From positions 1-31,992 of the forward strand of contig CAYVQT010000038.1 in NCBI GenBank assembly GCA_964453665.1: DNA of 31,992 bases. The letters run 5' to 3'. A program made the translations under genes and the position numbers. This DNA is from DAOUTY01 sp964453665. Lineage in GTDB: Bacteria; Chloroflexota; Dehalococcoidia; SZUA-161. Under the pieces are notes generated by a model. The model was not told the origin of the DNA, ran no database searches, and saw only the letters and a program-made list of their open reading frames with translations. This document shows, piece after piece, positions 10,033 through 17,466 of this stretch (the first letter of the stretch is position 1; each line of letters opens with the position of its first letter).

Positions 10033-10542
10033 CTACCACTTAACAGGGATCATCTCTCTATCGGGAACATCGGGGGGTGGAGTTAATTCCAAGTGTAATT
10101 CATCGACTATCTTCTGTCGCAATATTTCCAGATATTTATGAAGTTGCTTCCTATCTTCTGGTGACAACACAGGTGCGGTCTCTGATACCAGGACTTTTAT
10201 CACCGCTATCCCGGCTTGGGCAGCTTTCTCACCCTTTTCAGTTAACTTGATCTCTGTAAACGGTCGCCCCTTGCGTTTCGGCGTTCTTGCCACAAGACCC
10301 TCTTCCTCCATCCTGTTGAGCAATCCTGTAACGCTCTGACTCTGGCGAGTGAGGAAGCGAGCTATCTCAGCAGTGGTCAAAAGGCCGGGGTAATCCCTGC
10401 AAATCCATAAAACCCCGACTTTCTCAGGTGTCAGGCCTACCCTGGCCAGTCTTGTCTCAGCCGCTTTATCCATCACAGCCCACGTCTGGCGGAGCAACGC
10501 CCAAGTAGTGAGAGTAATATCGGATAAGCAAAGATCGTACAT
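10033..10542 (-). CDS. MarR-family transcriptional regulator
   Basis: The 169-residue protein has the MarR winged helix in the middle: VGVLWICRDYPGLLTTAEIARFLTRQSQSVTGLLNRMEEEGLVAR (HTH, about 45-90), then the wing TPKRKGRPFTEIKLTEKGE, flanked by dimerisation helices. The ATG at 10542 has a near-ideal Shine-Dalgarno sequence (TAGGAGGTATACA), so the frame upstream to 10602 is not translated. Members sense small ligands or oxidants and repress neighbouring genes; no cysteine or ligand residue here points to a signal. Its promoter is one of the four with tandem half-sites (10727-10808), with a leader of about 180 nt, so it belongs to the same predicted regulon. Confidence 0.9.
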   Translation of the reverse strand: MYDLCLSDITLTTWALLRQTWAVMDKAAETRLARVGLTPEKVGVLWICRDYPGLLTTAEIARFLTRQSQSVTGLLNRMEEEGLVARTPKRKGRPFTEIKLTEKGEKAAQAGIAVIKVLVSETAPVLSPEDRKQLHKYLEILRQKIVDELHLELTPPPDVPDREMIPVKW

Positions 10543-10726
10543 TGTATACCTCCTATGCTTTTCAAGTATTATCAGCACAACAGCGACAGCCGAGACCCAC
10601 ACTCTGCTCCGATTCCGCTGGACCGTTGAACTGGCTCGTAACCCATCGGCTGCATTCCATACCTCAGTCTGACTATCTATCTGCTTTATCCTGGATAACT
10701 GTGTGCGAAGTCGTATCTGAGTATAA

Positions 10727-10808
10727 GCAATTGTACGCAGATATTATTAAGAATCAGTTACGCATATATGCATATAAATTACGACCAGCTTACAAATTGA
10801 TTACAACT
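10727..10808 (-). promoter_or_regulatory. Regulated promoter B: tandem half-sites plus TACAAT, drives the MarR gene
   Basis: On the plus strand TTAAGA, TTACGC, TTACGA, TTACAA and TTACAA begin at offsets 21, 32, 53, 64 and 75 from the GCAATTGTAC end, which in the gene direction is the -10 box TACAAT (10735-10730). The 10-nt spacing between CTTAAT and TACAAT equals that in the other three copies. It aligns without gaps to the copy at 11862-11943. Confidence 0.77.
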
Positions 10809-10884
10809 CGGGGCGGAAGAGACAACTGATGCAAATGAAGGTACCCGGATTCCTACAAGGTCGCAGGTACCATCCCTACCTGCT

Positions 10885-11568
10885 TTAACCGGGTTTTGCC
10901 AGGAAGTATCCTATACCAGCTTTGGTGAGGATAAGCCGTGGGTGACCAGCATCTGCTTCCAGTTTGCTACGCAATCTCCGGATATGCACTCTAAGGCTGT
11001 CCACAGACCCCGGATAATCGTCACCCCATACGTCTTCAGCAAGTTTGGGGTACGTTGACACACGCCCAGCGTTTCTCATCAAGCAATGAACGATATGCGA
11101 TTCGATGGCCGTGAGATTTATCTCTTTTTGCCCATTCAGAAGCTGGCGTGTGGACGGATTAAAACGCAACGGGCCGAAGGAGAGGGGCAGTTCTTCAGCA
11201 AGCTGATCCTTATCACGTATTCTGGCCTTAATCCGGGCCAGTAGTTCCAGCTGCCCACAGGGCTTGACTATGTAATCATCTGCCCCTAACTCTAATCCCT
11301 TTGCTATGTCAGATTCATCCGACCTGACAGTGAGAACAATAATCGGCACAGAGGAGAAAAAGCGGACCTGCTTCAATACCTCGTAGCCGCTTATATCGGG
11401 TAGACCTAGATCGAGGATGATTATACTGTGTGCTTCACTCTCAGCAAGTTCTAGCCCTTTTTCGCCCAGGTGAGTTGAGATAAGCTGAACGTCAGGCCAG
11501 ATTATCTTGAAGGCTAAAGAAACAGACTCTACAACCTCCGGGTCATCCTCAATAATCAATGCTTTCAT
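10885..11568 (-). CDS. OmpR-family response regulator (REC plus winged helix)
   Basis: The 227-residue protein has a receiver domain (1-118; acidic pocket E7-D8-D9, phospho-acceptor D53 in ILDLGLPD, T80, K102 in VKPCG). The OmpR/PhoB winged helix follows (about 128-225) with LTAIESHIVHCLMRNAGRV, the recognition helix region SVDSLRVHIRRLRSKLE and the C-terminal hairpin LILTKAGIGYFL. This class binds tandem direct repeats about 11 bp apart, just the kind of site found in its own upstream region (11862-11943), so auto-regulation is likely. It overlaps an upstream small frame by ATGA (11565-11568). It resembles the protein at 14537-15220. No partner kinase is adjacent; the soluble kinase at 12263 is the nearest. 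Confidence 0.93.
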   Translation of the reverse strand: MKALIIEDDPEVVESVSLAFKIIWPDVQLISTHLGEKGLELAESEAHSIIILDLGLPDISGYEVLKQVRFFSSVPIIVLTVRSDESDIAKGLELGADDYIVKPCGQLELLARIKARIRDKDQLAEELPLSFGPLRFNPSTRQLLNGQKEINLTAIESHIVHCLMRNAGRVSTYPKLAEDVWGDDYPGSVDSLRVHIRRLRSKLEADAGHPRLILTKAGIGYFLAKPG

Positions 11569-11849
11569 ATTAAAGCCCGACTTTTGGAGGAAAGAATATT
11601 ACCTATCCCATTAGCGGTAATAGCCTTAGCAACGGTCCTTGAGAATAGGGAGGGAAGCGATCTTCTCACTTGCTTAACCCACCTCGCCGGTTCTGGTCTA
11701 AGCTGCCCAGTAAGCCAGGCCTCCGGCTGGCTCACAAGAGGGGGCTTTTTGTGAGCCAGCCCGGTGACCAGCTGCTGAACGCACTCGTTGCGCCCATACA
11801 TTAAAGGTAGTCTAAAGAGACTCGATTGTCTGAAAATCCGTTCAACCAT
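11565..11849 (-). CDS. Possible small leader protein upstream of the OmpR-type regulator
   Basis: A 94-codon frame lies between the regulated promoter and the response regulator; its stop overlaps the regulator's start as ATGA, the classic mark of translational coupling. There is no recognisable domain and no Shine-Dalgarno before ATG 11849; the product is Arg/Pro-rich. A 13-bp hairpin lies inside it. It may be a real small protein, a leader frame that controls access to the regulator RBS, or chance. I cannot assign a function. Confidence 0.3.
   Translation of the reverse strand: MVERIFRQSSLFRLPLMYGRNECVQQLVTGLAHKKPPLVSQPEAWLTGQLRPEPARWVKQVRRSLPSLFSRTVAKAITANGIGNILSSKSRALI
11725..11761. promoter_or_regulatory. 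13-bp perfect hairpin in the response-regulator leader
   Basis: GGCTGGCTCACAA (11725-11737) pairs perfectly with TTGTGAGCCAGCC (11749-11761) around an 11-nt loop. It lies about 110 nt after the predicted transcription start and about 160 nt before the regulator's start codon. There is no T-run after it on either strand, so it is not a plain terminator; an RNA control structure, an mRNA stabiliser or a palindromic protein site are possible. Confidence 0.55.
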
Positions 11850-11861
11850 ATACAGACATCC

Positions 11862-11943
11862 GCAATTGTACGCATAAATCATTAAGAATCGATTAAGAAT
11901 ATATAAGGATTAATTACGAGAAGCTTACAAATTTGTTACAAAT
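11862..11943 (-). promoter_or_regulatory. Regulated promoter C: tandem half-sites plus TACAAT, drives the OmpR-type regulator
   Basis: In the gene direction, TTGTAA and TTGTAA spaced 11 bp, CGTAAT, then TTCTTAATCGA and TTCTTAAT spaced 11 bp, 10 nt, then TACAAT (11870-11865). On the plus strand the half-sites start at offsets 21, 32, 53, 64 and 75, the same as in promoter B. A promoter of this kind in front of a response regulator is a common form of positive feedback. Confidence 0.78.
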
Positions 11944-12262
11944 TAGCAACCAGAATCGGTTAAACATGATCCTACCCGCGTAGAGTAAATAACACAGCCG
12001 CAAGCGGAAGTGAAAAGCTCTGTCAAACTCTTCCCTATCCGGACAAAGTACTTTTTTACTATATACATATACCGAGAAGAGCCATTGCATATGAAGTAAC
12101 AGGCATGTTAATGTAAGATCATCCTCGCACAAGTATAATTATGTCATCACATGCTAGAGAAAGAATGTTACGAAAAAGCGTATACGAGGCTTGGATTGAA
12201 GCAGCTAAAAAATCCGACGCCCGGTGCAGTATAGGGTACCACTCGGAGTGATATAGATAGAC
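11944..12262. other. Intergenic region upstream of the histidine kinase
   Basis: A good -10 box, TATAAT, stands at 12134-12139 and would start transcription near 12146 on the plus strand. A 27-codon frame (12151-12234) follows without an RBS. The -35 region is weak. Nothing else is supported. Confidence 0.4.
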
Positions 12263-13216
12263 ATGACTAAGATAACCAACTCAACTCAGCATATATACCG
12301 GCCGATCACTCCTCAGCTATTGAGAAAACACAAGAATAGACGGGGTTCATCCGCCGAAACTTCAAAAGATGCACCTTTTCTGTTTAACGATAATCCTAAC
12401 AAAGCAGGAAAAGGTCTCCGAATAAGAGCCAACGATATCACAGAGCGCAAGCAAACAGAGGAGGAGACGCAGGTGATGGATGAGCAAATTCAACTTGCAG
12501 GACGGCTTGCTGCTGTGGGAGGGCTTGCTGCAGGTGTCGCCCACGAATTAAACAACCCTCTGGCAGCAATCCAGATGTTTGCCCAACTTCTGATTGCCAG
12601 AGGGGACCTGGATGAAACTGCAAGAAGCGATATAGAAACGATCTATAGAGAGGCACAACGTGCCGCTAAAATCACCACTAACCTGCTCTCATTCGCCCGC
12701 AGGCATGTACCTGAGAAACGTCTTATCTGCATAAACGAAGTCATAGACAGAAGCCTGGAACTCCACGCCTATCGAATGATGCTCAGCAACATAGAGATGG
12801 TTATAACGCTGGACCCTGAACTTCCGATGACTATGGCCGACTTTCACCAGATGCAGCAGGTTTTCGTTAACATCATCGCTAACGCTGAGCAGGCTATCAC
12901 AGAAGCCCACGGCCAAGGCAAGTTCTGGGTCAAAACGCAAAAGTCCAATGGAATGATCCGAATAACTTTCACCGACGACGGGCCCGGCATACCAGAGAAA
13001 AACCTGGGAAGGATATTTGACCCATTCTTCACCACCAAAGATGTAGGGAAGGGAACAGGATTGGGTCTTAGCATTTGCTACGGTATTATCCAGGAGCACG
13101 GTGGGCATTTGTACGCTAGAAGTAACCATGGCAAGGGGGCAACCTTCGTAGTGGAGATACCTATCATATTAGAAGAGCAGTCAGCTTTCGAGCAGACCAA
13201 CACAATTCAGGTATAG
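12263..13216 (+). CDS. Soluble histidine kinase with a vestigial PAS domain
   Basis: The 317-residue protein begins with a low-complexity basic stretch and only the last strand of a PAS domain (IRANDITERKQTEEE, about 54-67). Then come the HisKA dimerisation domain with phospho-acceptor H94 in VAHELNNPLAAI, and the HATPase with the N box (FVNIIANAEQAI), G1 (DDGPGIP), F (FFTTK) and G2 (GTGLGLSI). There are no membrane helices, so it is cytoplasmic. The type is NtrB/AtoS-like. It lies directly upstream of the REC/HD-GYP gene in one operon, so that is its likely target; it may also phosphorylate the neighbouring OmpR-type regulators. The missing PAS core suggests N-terminal loss or a partner sensor. 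Confidence 0.9.
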   Translation: MTKITNSTQHIYRPITPQLLRKHKNRRGSSAETSKDAPFLFNDNPNKAGKGLRIRANDITERKQTEEETQVMDEQIQLAGRLAAVGGLAAGVAHELNNPLAAIQMFAQLLIARGDLDETARSDIETIYREAQRAAKITTNLLSFARRHVPEKRLICINEVIDRSLELHAYRMMLSNIEMVITLDPELPMTMADFHQMQQVFVNIIANAEQAITEAHGQGKFWVKTQKSNGMIRITFTDDGPGIPEKNLGRIFDPFFTTKDVGKGTGLGLSICYGIIQEHGGHLYARSNHGKGATFVVEIPIILEEQSAFEQTNTIQV

Positions 13217-13226
13217 GGTGGCTAAT

Positions 13227-14366
13227 ATGGCTGAAAACAAGGGCGCAATATTGATCGTCGATGATGAAGAGTCGATCAGGAGCGGCGTTTCCCGTAAGCT
13301 GCAGGCGGAAGGCTATGCTTGTGTAACAGCTGTCGACGGCAAGGATGCTCTAGCGAAAACGTCAATCCAGAACTTTAACTTAGTGCTTATGGATATCAAG
13401 ATGCCAGGGCTGTCAGGAATGGAGGTCCTTCCCCAGATTATCGCTGACCATCCTGATACCGGCGTAGTTATGATAACCGCAGTCGGCGACACCCAGACAG
13501 CCGTCGAAGCTATGAAGCTCGGGGCGTATGATTACGTGACCAAGCCTTTCGATGTAGATAGTCTTATTATACGGGTGGAAAGGGCTCTTGAAAGACGAAG
13601 TCTGGTACTCGAAAATAGAGAATACCAACTCTTACTGGAACAAAAGGTAGAGCAACAGGTAGGACAAATAAGACAATACTACAACGAAGCTATTCAGGCG
13701 CTTGCCCGTGAGGAGATTGCTCTGGAAAAGCTGTCCGGGTCATGCGATAGTGAAGAGAACGCATATTCCTACGATTTGTATTTGCAGACGGCCCATTCGA
13801 TGGCGCAGATGGCCGAAATGCGCGAGCCTTACGCCCGCGGACACTCGGAGAGAGTAGCCTTGCTGGCTAATGAGATCGCCCTTCAACTTGACTGCTCAGA
13901 CGAACTGGTTAGGAACATAAGGTTGGCCGCCGTACTGCATGATATAGGGAAGATTTCAATCCCGGAGCATATTCTTTTTAAGCCGGGGCGTCTTACATCA
14001 GCAGAGTACAGCGAAATAAAGAGGCACCCTATGGCGGCGGTGGACATAATTCACCATTTGACCCGCTTAAAAGATGTTATACCTTTGATTGAGAGCCACC
14101 ACGAATGGTTCAACGGCAAAGGCTATCCGAAGGGGCTTAAAGGGAATGATATTCCTCAAGGAGCTCGTATCTTGGCTGTAGCTAATGCCTATGATGCCAT
14201 GACCCACCCGCGACCCTACAGAACTCGCCTCAGTAACGAAAAAGCAGTTCAAATCCTCAAGAAAGGTGCTGGCACGCAGTGGGACCCGGAGGTAGCGGAG
14301 GCTTTTCTGCGAGTTCTGAACCAGGAAGCCGGAAATCTGCAAGCCCCTGTTGCTGCAAAACAGTAA
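13227..14366 (+). CDS. Response regulator with HD-GYP output domain, paralogue 2
   Basis: The 379-residue protein has the same order as the one at 7642-8778: receiver (D56 in LMDIKMPG, TKPF lysine), coiled-coil linker, HD-GYP with HDIGK and HHEWFNGKGYP intact, and the same GAGTQWDPEV ending. It is predicted to hydrolyse cyclic-di-GMP when phosphorylated. An in-frame GTG lies at 13218, but AGGGTGG at 6-nt spacing and alignment with the paralogue favour ATG 13227. It follows the histidine kinase by 10 nt, which makes this the complete two-component pair of the region. It ends at a bidirectional terminator. Confidence 0.94.
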   Translation: MAENKGAILIVDDEESIRSGVSRKLQAEGYACVTAVDGKDALAKTSIQNFNLVLMDIKMPGLSGMEVLPQIIADHPDTGVVMITAVGDTQTAVEAMKLGAYDYVTKPFDVDSLIIRVERALERRSLVLENREYQLLLEQKVEQQVGQIRQYYNEAIQALAREEIALEKLSGSCDSEENAYSYDLYLQTAHSMAQMAEMREPYARGHSERVALLANEIALQLDCSDELVRNIRLAAVLHDIGKISIPEHILFKPGRLTSAEYSEIKRHPMAAVDIIHHLTRLKDVIPLIESHHEWFNGKGYPKGLKGNDIPQGARILAVANAYDAMTHPRPYRTRLSNEKAVQILKKGAGTQWDPEVAEAFLRVLNQEAGNLQAPVAAKQ

Positions 14367-14480
14367 ATTTTATACGCCTGCAGCTTGGACAATCAATATA
14401 AACAGCTACCTATCTGACTGACAGGCAATAGACTCATCGACACAACCGCATCTCTTCAGAAACACACATTTCAGATAAGA

Positions 14481-14517
14481 AAAAGGCCGAAGCCTCTTAT
14501 TGCCTCGACCTTTTTTA
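14481..14517. terminator. Bidirectional terminator between convergent signalling genes
   Basis: AAAAAGG (14481-14487) pairs with CCTTTTTT (14510-14517) around an imperfect GC-rich stem (GCCGAAGCC against GCCTCGAC). There is a T-run on both strands, placed between the convergent HD-GYP and OmpR-type genes. Confidence 0.75.
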
Positions 14518-14536
14518 CTCGCAGGAAATTATTTCT

Positions 14537-15220
14537 CTAACCTGGTTCGGCCAAGAAATATCCCGTGCCAGGCTTGTCGATAATAATCCGGGGGTAGTCG
14601 GGGGCTGTTTCCAGTTTATTTCGCAACCGCTTCATATAAACCATAAGGCTGTCCACAGAACCAGGGAAATCCTCGCCCCACACATCCTTTACGAGGCTGG
14701 AGTAGGTTGCTACTTGGCCGGCTTGTTTCATCAAGTGGCAAATGATATGAGCTTCGATGGCAGTAAGTTTTATCACTTCTTCCCCGTGTTGAAACTGGCA
14801 CGTTGAGGCATCAAAGTTCATTGACCCGAAAGAACAGGATGGCTCTTCAGCAAAATGCTCCTTATCAAGTATCCTGGCTTTTACCCTGGCCAGTAGCTCC
14901 GGTTGCCCACAGGGCTTCACTATATAGTCATCCGCTCCCGACTCCAACAACCTAAATATGTCAGCTTCCTCAGCTTTGATAGTGAGGATAATTATAGGAA
15001 CAGAGGAAAAAAGCCGGATCTGCTCCAGTACATAAATGCCGCTGACGTCCGGGATGCTCAGGTCAAGTATGATGATGTCAGGATTTTCACACCGCGCCAA
15101 CTCTATACCTTTCCTTCCCATACGAGTAGGCACTAGCTGAGCCTCAGGCCAGTGAATCTGGAAGGCCAGGTAAATCGACTCTACAATTACAGGGTCATCT
15201 TCAATAATCAGCGTTTTCAC
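14537..15220 (-). CDS. OmpR-family response regulator, paralogue 2
   Basis: The 227-residue protein has the same length and domain order as the one at 10885-11568: receiver with D53 in ILDLSIPD and the VKPCG lysine, then a winged helix with LTAIEAHIICHLMKQAGQV and VDSLMVYMKRLRNKLE. The start is GTG at 15220 behind GGGAGGAATT; the frame continues upstream to 15313 but is not needed and does not match the paralogue. The recognition-helix region differs from that of paralogue 1 (MVYMKR for RVHIRR), so DNA specificity may differ. It lies downstream of the small HTH gene, probably co-transcribed. No tandem half-site promoter was seen in front of this copy. Confidence 0.92.
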   Translation of the reverse strand: MKTLIIEDDPVIVESIYLAFQIHWPEAQLVPTRMGRKGIELARCENPDIIILDLSIPDVSGIYVLEQIRLFSSVPIIILTIKAEEADIFRLLESGADDYIVKPCGQPELLARVKARILDKEHFAEEPSCSFGSMNFDASTCQFQHGEEVIKLTAIEAHIICHLMKQAGQVATYSSLVKDVWGEDFPGSVDSLMVYMKRLRNKLETAPDYPRIIIDKPGTGYFLAEPG

Positions 15221-15284
15221 AATTCCTCCCTTCGCAATCAACCTTTCCAGATTAGCTATTCCACTACTACCCCGCCCACGATCA

Positions 15285-15545
15285 TCACCGGAAATCAATG
15301 CCTCGCTTAGCACCCAGTTGCTTAGCCTTAACGTTCACACCCGACTGAGTGCCTGACTCATCCAGGAAACGAAGAATATCGTCGAGCCGATATCTCATAT
15401 CGCCGCGGTCTCCAACGCGGTAGAACTTGAGCGCTCCTCTGCGACTCCAGCGTCCCACAGTGCAAACACTGACCTGTAAGAAGTCAGCTACCTGACGCGC
15501 AGTCATCAGACTTTCAATTGGGGTCTGTTTTATACGCTCGCCCAT
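15285..15545 (-). CDS. Small excisionase/MerR-like helix-turn-helix protein, paralogue 2
   Basis: The 86-residue product has MTARQVADFLQVSVCTVGRW and the wing ALKFYRVGDRGDMRYRLDDILRFLDES, close to the protein at 9274-9498, with a longer basic tail. The chosen start (ATG 15545) has GAGGGAGAA upstream and gives the same 14-residue lead before MTA as in the paralogue; the frame upstream to 15599 lacks an RBS. It lies 64 nt before the OmpR-type gene and probably shares its transcript. It is a DNA-binding protein of unknown target. Confidence 0.78.
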   Translation of the reverse strand: MGERIKQTPIESLMTARQVADFLQVSVCTVGRWSRRGALKFYRVGDRGDMRYRLDDILRFLDESGTQSGVNVKAKQLGAKRGIDFR

Positions 15546-16290
15546 ATTCCGTTCTCCCTCACTTTCCGGCGTTAGATGACTATCACTCGTTTCCATCAAG
15601 CTAAGGGAACGTTACCAAACCATCTAACGTGACTTATTCTTAACACGTTCCCTCGAACATGTGGCAAGACTAGCACACACCTAATTGGACATACAATGAC
15701 CACTTTGGGTATTCTCTGATAGGATAATAGTAATGTTGAGTACTGGAGCGAAGTATTGCTTAGTCCCTATAAGGTGAGGTGAACTTTGATAGCAGGATGG
15801 GACAAGCTGACTCAGGAGGTGAATTTACTTGCCATTTTATGTTAACTATGCCAATCCACCTGTTGAATACCAAAGCCGTAATGCGATAATTACCAATCTG
15901 TTTTAGCATGCACTGTTTTTTCATTCCCGTGACCCACGATGAGACTAAAGTCGCATACAAACGCAATGCCATAACCGAGAATGTTTGTTGTATCCTCCTC
16001 AGAAAGTAAGCGGCCGGTTCCAGTACTGACGGCAAAAGAAGTAAGAGGAACTCAACTCTAACGAAAAATTTGATTAAGTAGTAGATAATCTTGATAATAA
16101 ATAAAAGTGTGCTAAAATTCCGAATACCTCACCAATTCAGCTAGCTTAAGGGGGTGATCGAGACAGGCGGCAAGAAGGAAGGGGAGAGGTATCGACGGAT
16201 GACTTAGGATATTGCTATTTCACGCCAAAGAAGGCAGTTGAGTAAAATGCAGGCCTGGTGAAAGAGCTCAAAGAACAGGAAGGAGGAATA
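15546..16290. other. Intergenic region with an inverted repeat and a plus-strand promoter
   Basis: There is no supportable gene. A 9-bp inverted repeat, AGGGAACGT (15604-15612) and ACGTTCCCT (15645-15653), lies just upstream of the minus-strand HTH gene. A promoter for the plus-strand operon stands at 16091-16118. The rest shows nothing I recognise. Confidence 0.45.
16091..16118 (+). promoter_or_regulatory. Sigma-70-type promoter of the PAS/SOD genes
   Basis: TTGATA at 16091-16096, 16 bp, then TAAAAT at 16113-16118. This is the best -35/-10 pair upstream of 16291. The leader would be about 165 nt and includes purine-rich GGGGGTGAT and GAAGGAAGGGGAGAGG stretches. Confidence 0.55.
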
Positions 16291-16689
16291 ATGCTCGAAA
16301 CGGGCTTTATGACAGAGGAGGAATTAGAGGCGGTGCTGAATACACTACCTGTAGATATTACCTTTGTAGACAAAACAGACACAGTCCGATACTTCAGCCA
16401 GTCAAAATCGCGAATCTTTCCAAGGGCGAAGGCGATAATAGGTCTCAAGGTACAGCAATGCCATCCTCAGAAGAGCATTCACGTGGTTAACCAGATTCTG
16501 GAAGATTTCAAGAGTGGTCGGAGAGACGTGGCAGAGTTCTGGATTCAGCTAAAGGAAAGGCTGATTTACATACGCTACTTTGCGGTTCGTGTCAAAGGCG
16601 GAGAATATCTCGGTTGTCTGGAGGTCACCCAGGATATTACAGACCTGAAAAAAATTGAAGGGGAAAATAGACTGCTGGAGCCTTCATAG
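16291..16689 (+). CDS. Stand-alone PAS domain protein of the DUF438-associated type
   Basis: The 132-residue protein is nearly all one PAS domain: LNTLPVDITFVDKTDTVRYFSQSKSRIFPRAKAIIGLKVQQCHPQKS at the N-terminal half, then VNQILEDFKSGRRDVAEFWIQLKERLIYIRYFAVR and LEVTQDITDLKKIEGE. This is the PAS type usually fused after DUF438 and hemerythrin-like domains in anaerobes, and the CHP motif is typical. Here the DUF438 part is absent and there is no output domain. ATG 16291 with AGGAGGAATA fixes the start. It lies 46 nt before the SOD gene. A redox, gas or ligand-sensing accessory role is plausible but unproven. Confidence 0.82.
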   Translation: MLETGFMTEEELEAVLNTLPVDITFVDKTDTVRYFSQSKSRIFPRAKAIIGLKVQQCHPQKSIHVVNQILEDFKSGRRDVAEFWIQLKERLIYIRYFAVRVKGGEYLGCLEVTQDITDLKKIEGENRLLEPS

Positions 16690-16735
16690 AGTCTGAGGAT
16701 ATATATCATTAATAAAGAAGAAAGGAGTCTGTAAA

Positions 16736-17314
16736 ATGGCTTACACTGTTAAGGACTACAGTAAATTAGTCGGGATGGAGGGCTTCAGCGATACGCTGCT
16801 CAATAACCACTTCACCCTCTATCAGGGCTATGTTACCAACACAAACAAGCTGCTGGACACACTTGCTGCCATGCTTAAGGAGAGCAAGCTCGGCACCCCT
16901 GAGTACGCTGAGCTAAAGCGTCGGCTTGGCTTTGAGTTCAACGGTATGCGCCTCCATGAGTATTATTTTGAAAACCTCGGCGGTAAGGGAGCACCTGACA
17001 AAGCAGGAAAGCTGGGTAAAAAGCTGGCAGACGAATTCGGCAGCTACGAGGAATGGGAAAAGGATTTCAGAGCCACCGCTGCGATGAGGGGCATCGGCTG
17101 GACAATCCTGTACCAGGACAGCTTTACAGGTAGGCTGGTAAACCAGTGGATTAACGAGCATGAGACCGGCCACTTCGCAGGCTGCGCACCTATTCTGGTG
17201 CTGGATGTCTTCGAGCACGCATTTATGATCGACTACGGGTTGAAGCGCCCCGATTACATCGAGGCTTTCTTCAAAAACATCAACTGGGATGCAGTTGAGG
17301 CCCGCCTGAGGTAG
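16736..17314 (+). CDS. Fe/Mn superoxide dismutase
   Basis: The 192-residue enzyme dismutes superoxide to O2 and H2O2 in the cytoplasm. The four metal ligands are visible: H25 (NNHF), H74 (RLHEYYF), D157 and H161 (LDVFEHAF). It also has the family's WxxxxN-like C-terminal stretch (FFKNINWDAVEARL). Metal preference (Fe, Mn or cambialistic) cannot be read with certainty. GAAAGGAG precedes ATG. It opens a chain of oxidative-stress genes on the same strand; the H2O2 it makes could be removed by the rubrerythrin and peroxiredoxin downstream. Confidence 0.95.
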   Translation: MAYTVKDYSKLVGMEGFSDTLLNNHFTLYQGYVTNTNKLLDTLAAMLKESKLGTPEYAELKRRLGFEFNGMRLHEYYFENLGGKGAPDKAGKLGKKLADEFGSYEEWEKDFRATAAMRGIGWTILYQDSFTGRLVNQWINEHETGHFAGCAPILVLDVFEHAFMIDYGLKRPDYIEAFFKNINWDAVEARLR

Positions 17315-17466
17315 AGATCCAATCACAGGACCAACAAGAGATTCTATCGGAGATCGACCATACAGATAGCGCCTCTTCGAAGGAATCAACCGGTTACCTG
17401 CTCCGTTGAAGGCGCTAAATCAAACATGTCAATACGTAAGGCAAGAACCTTGAACGGGAGGGTGAT

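Noticed and set aside
10543..10602. Extension of the MarR gene upstream of 10542
   Set aside because: TAGGAGGTATACA sits directly before ATG 10542, inside the extension, and the extra residues are not part of the family.
11914..12132. 72-codon minus-strand frame
   Set aside because: It overlaps regulated promoter C, with no RBS and no domain.
12151..12234. 27-codon frame just after the -10 box upstream of the histidine kinase
   Set aside because: No RBS and no support beyond position; too short to judge.
9274..15545. The two excisionase-like HTH proteins as signs of a prophage or integrative element
   Set aside because: No integrase, structural phage gene, attachment repeat or tRNA is nearby; small HTH proteins of this type also act as ordinary regulators.
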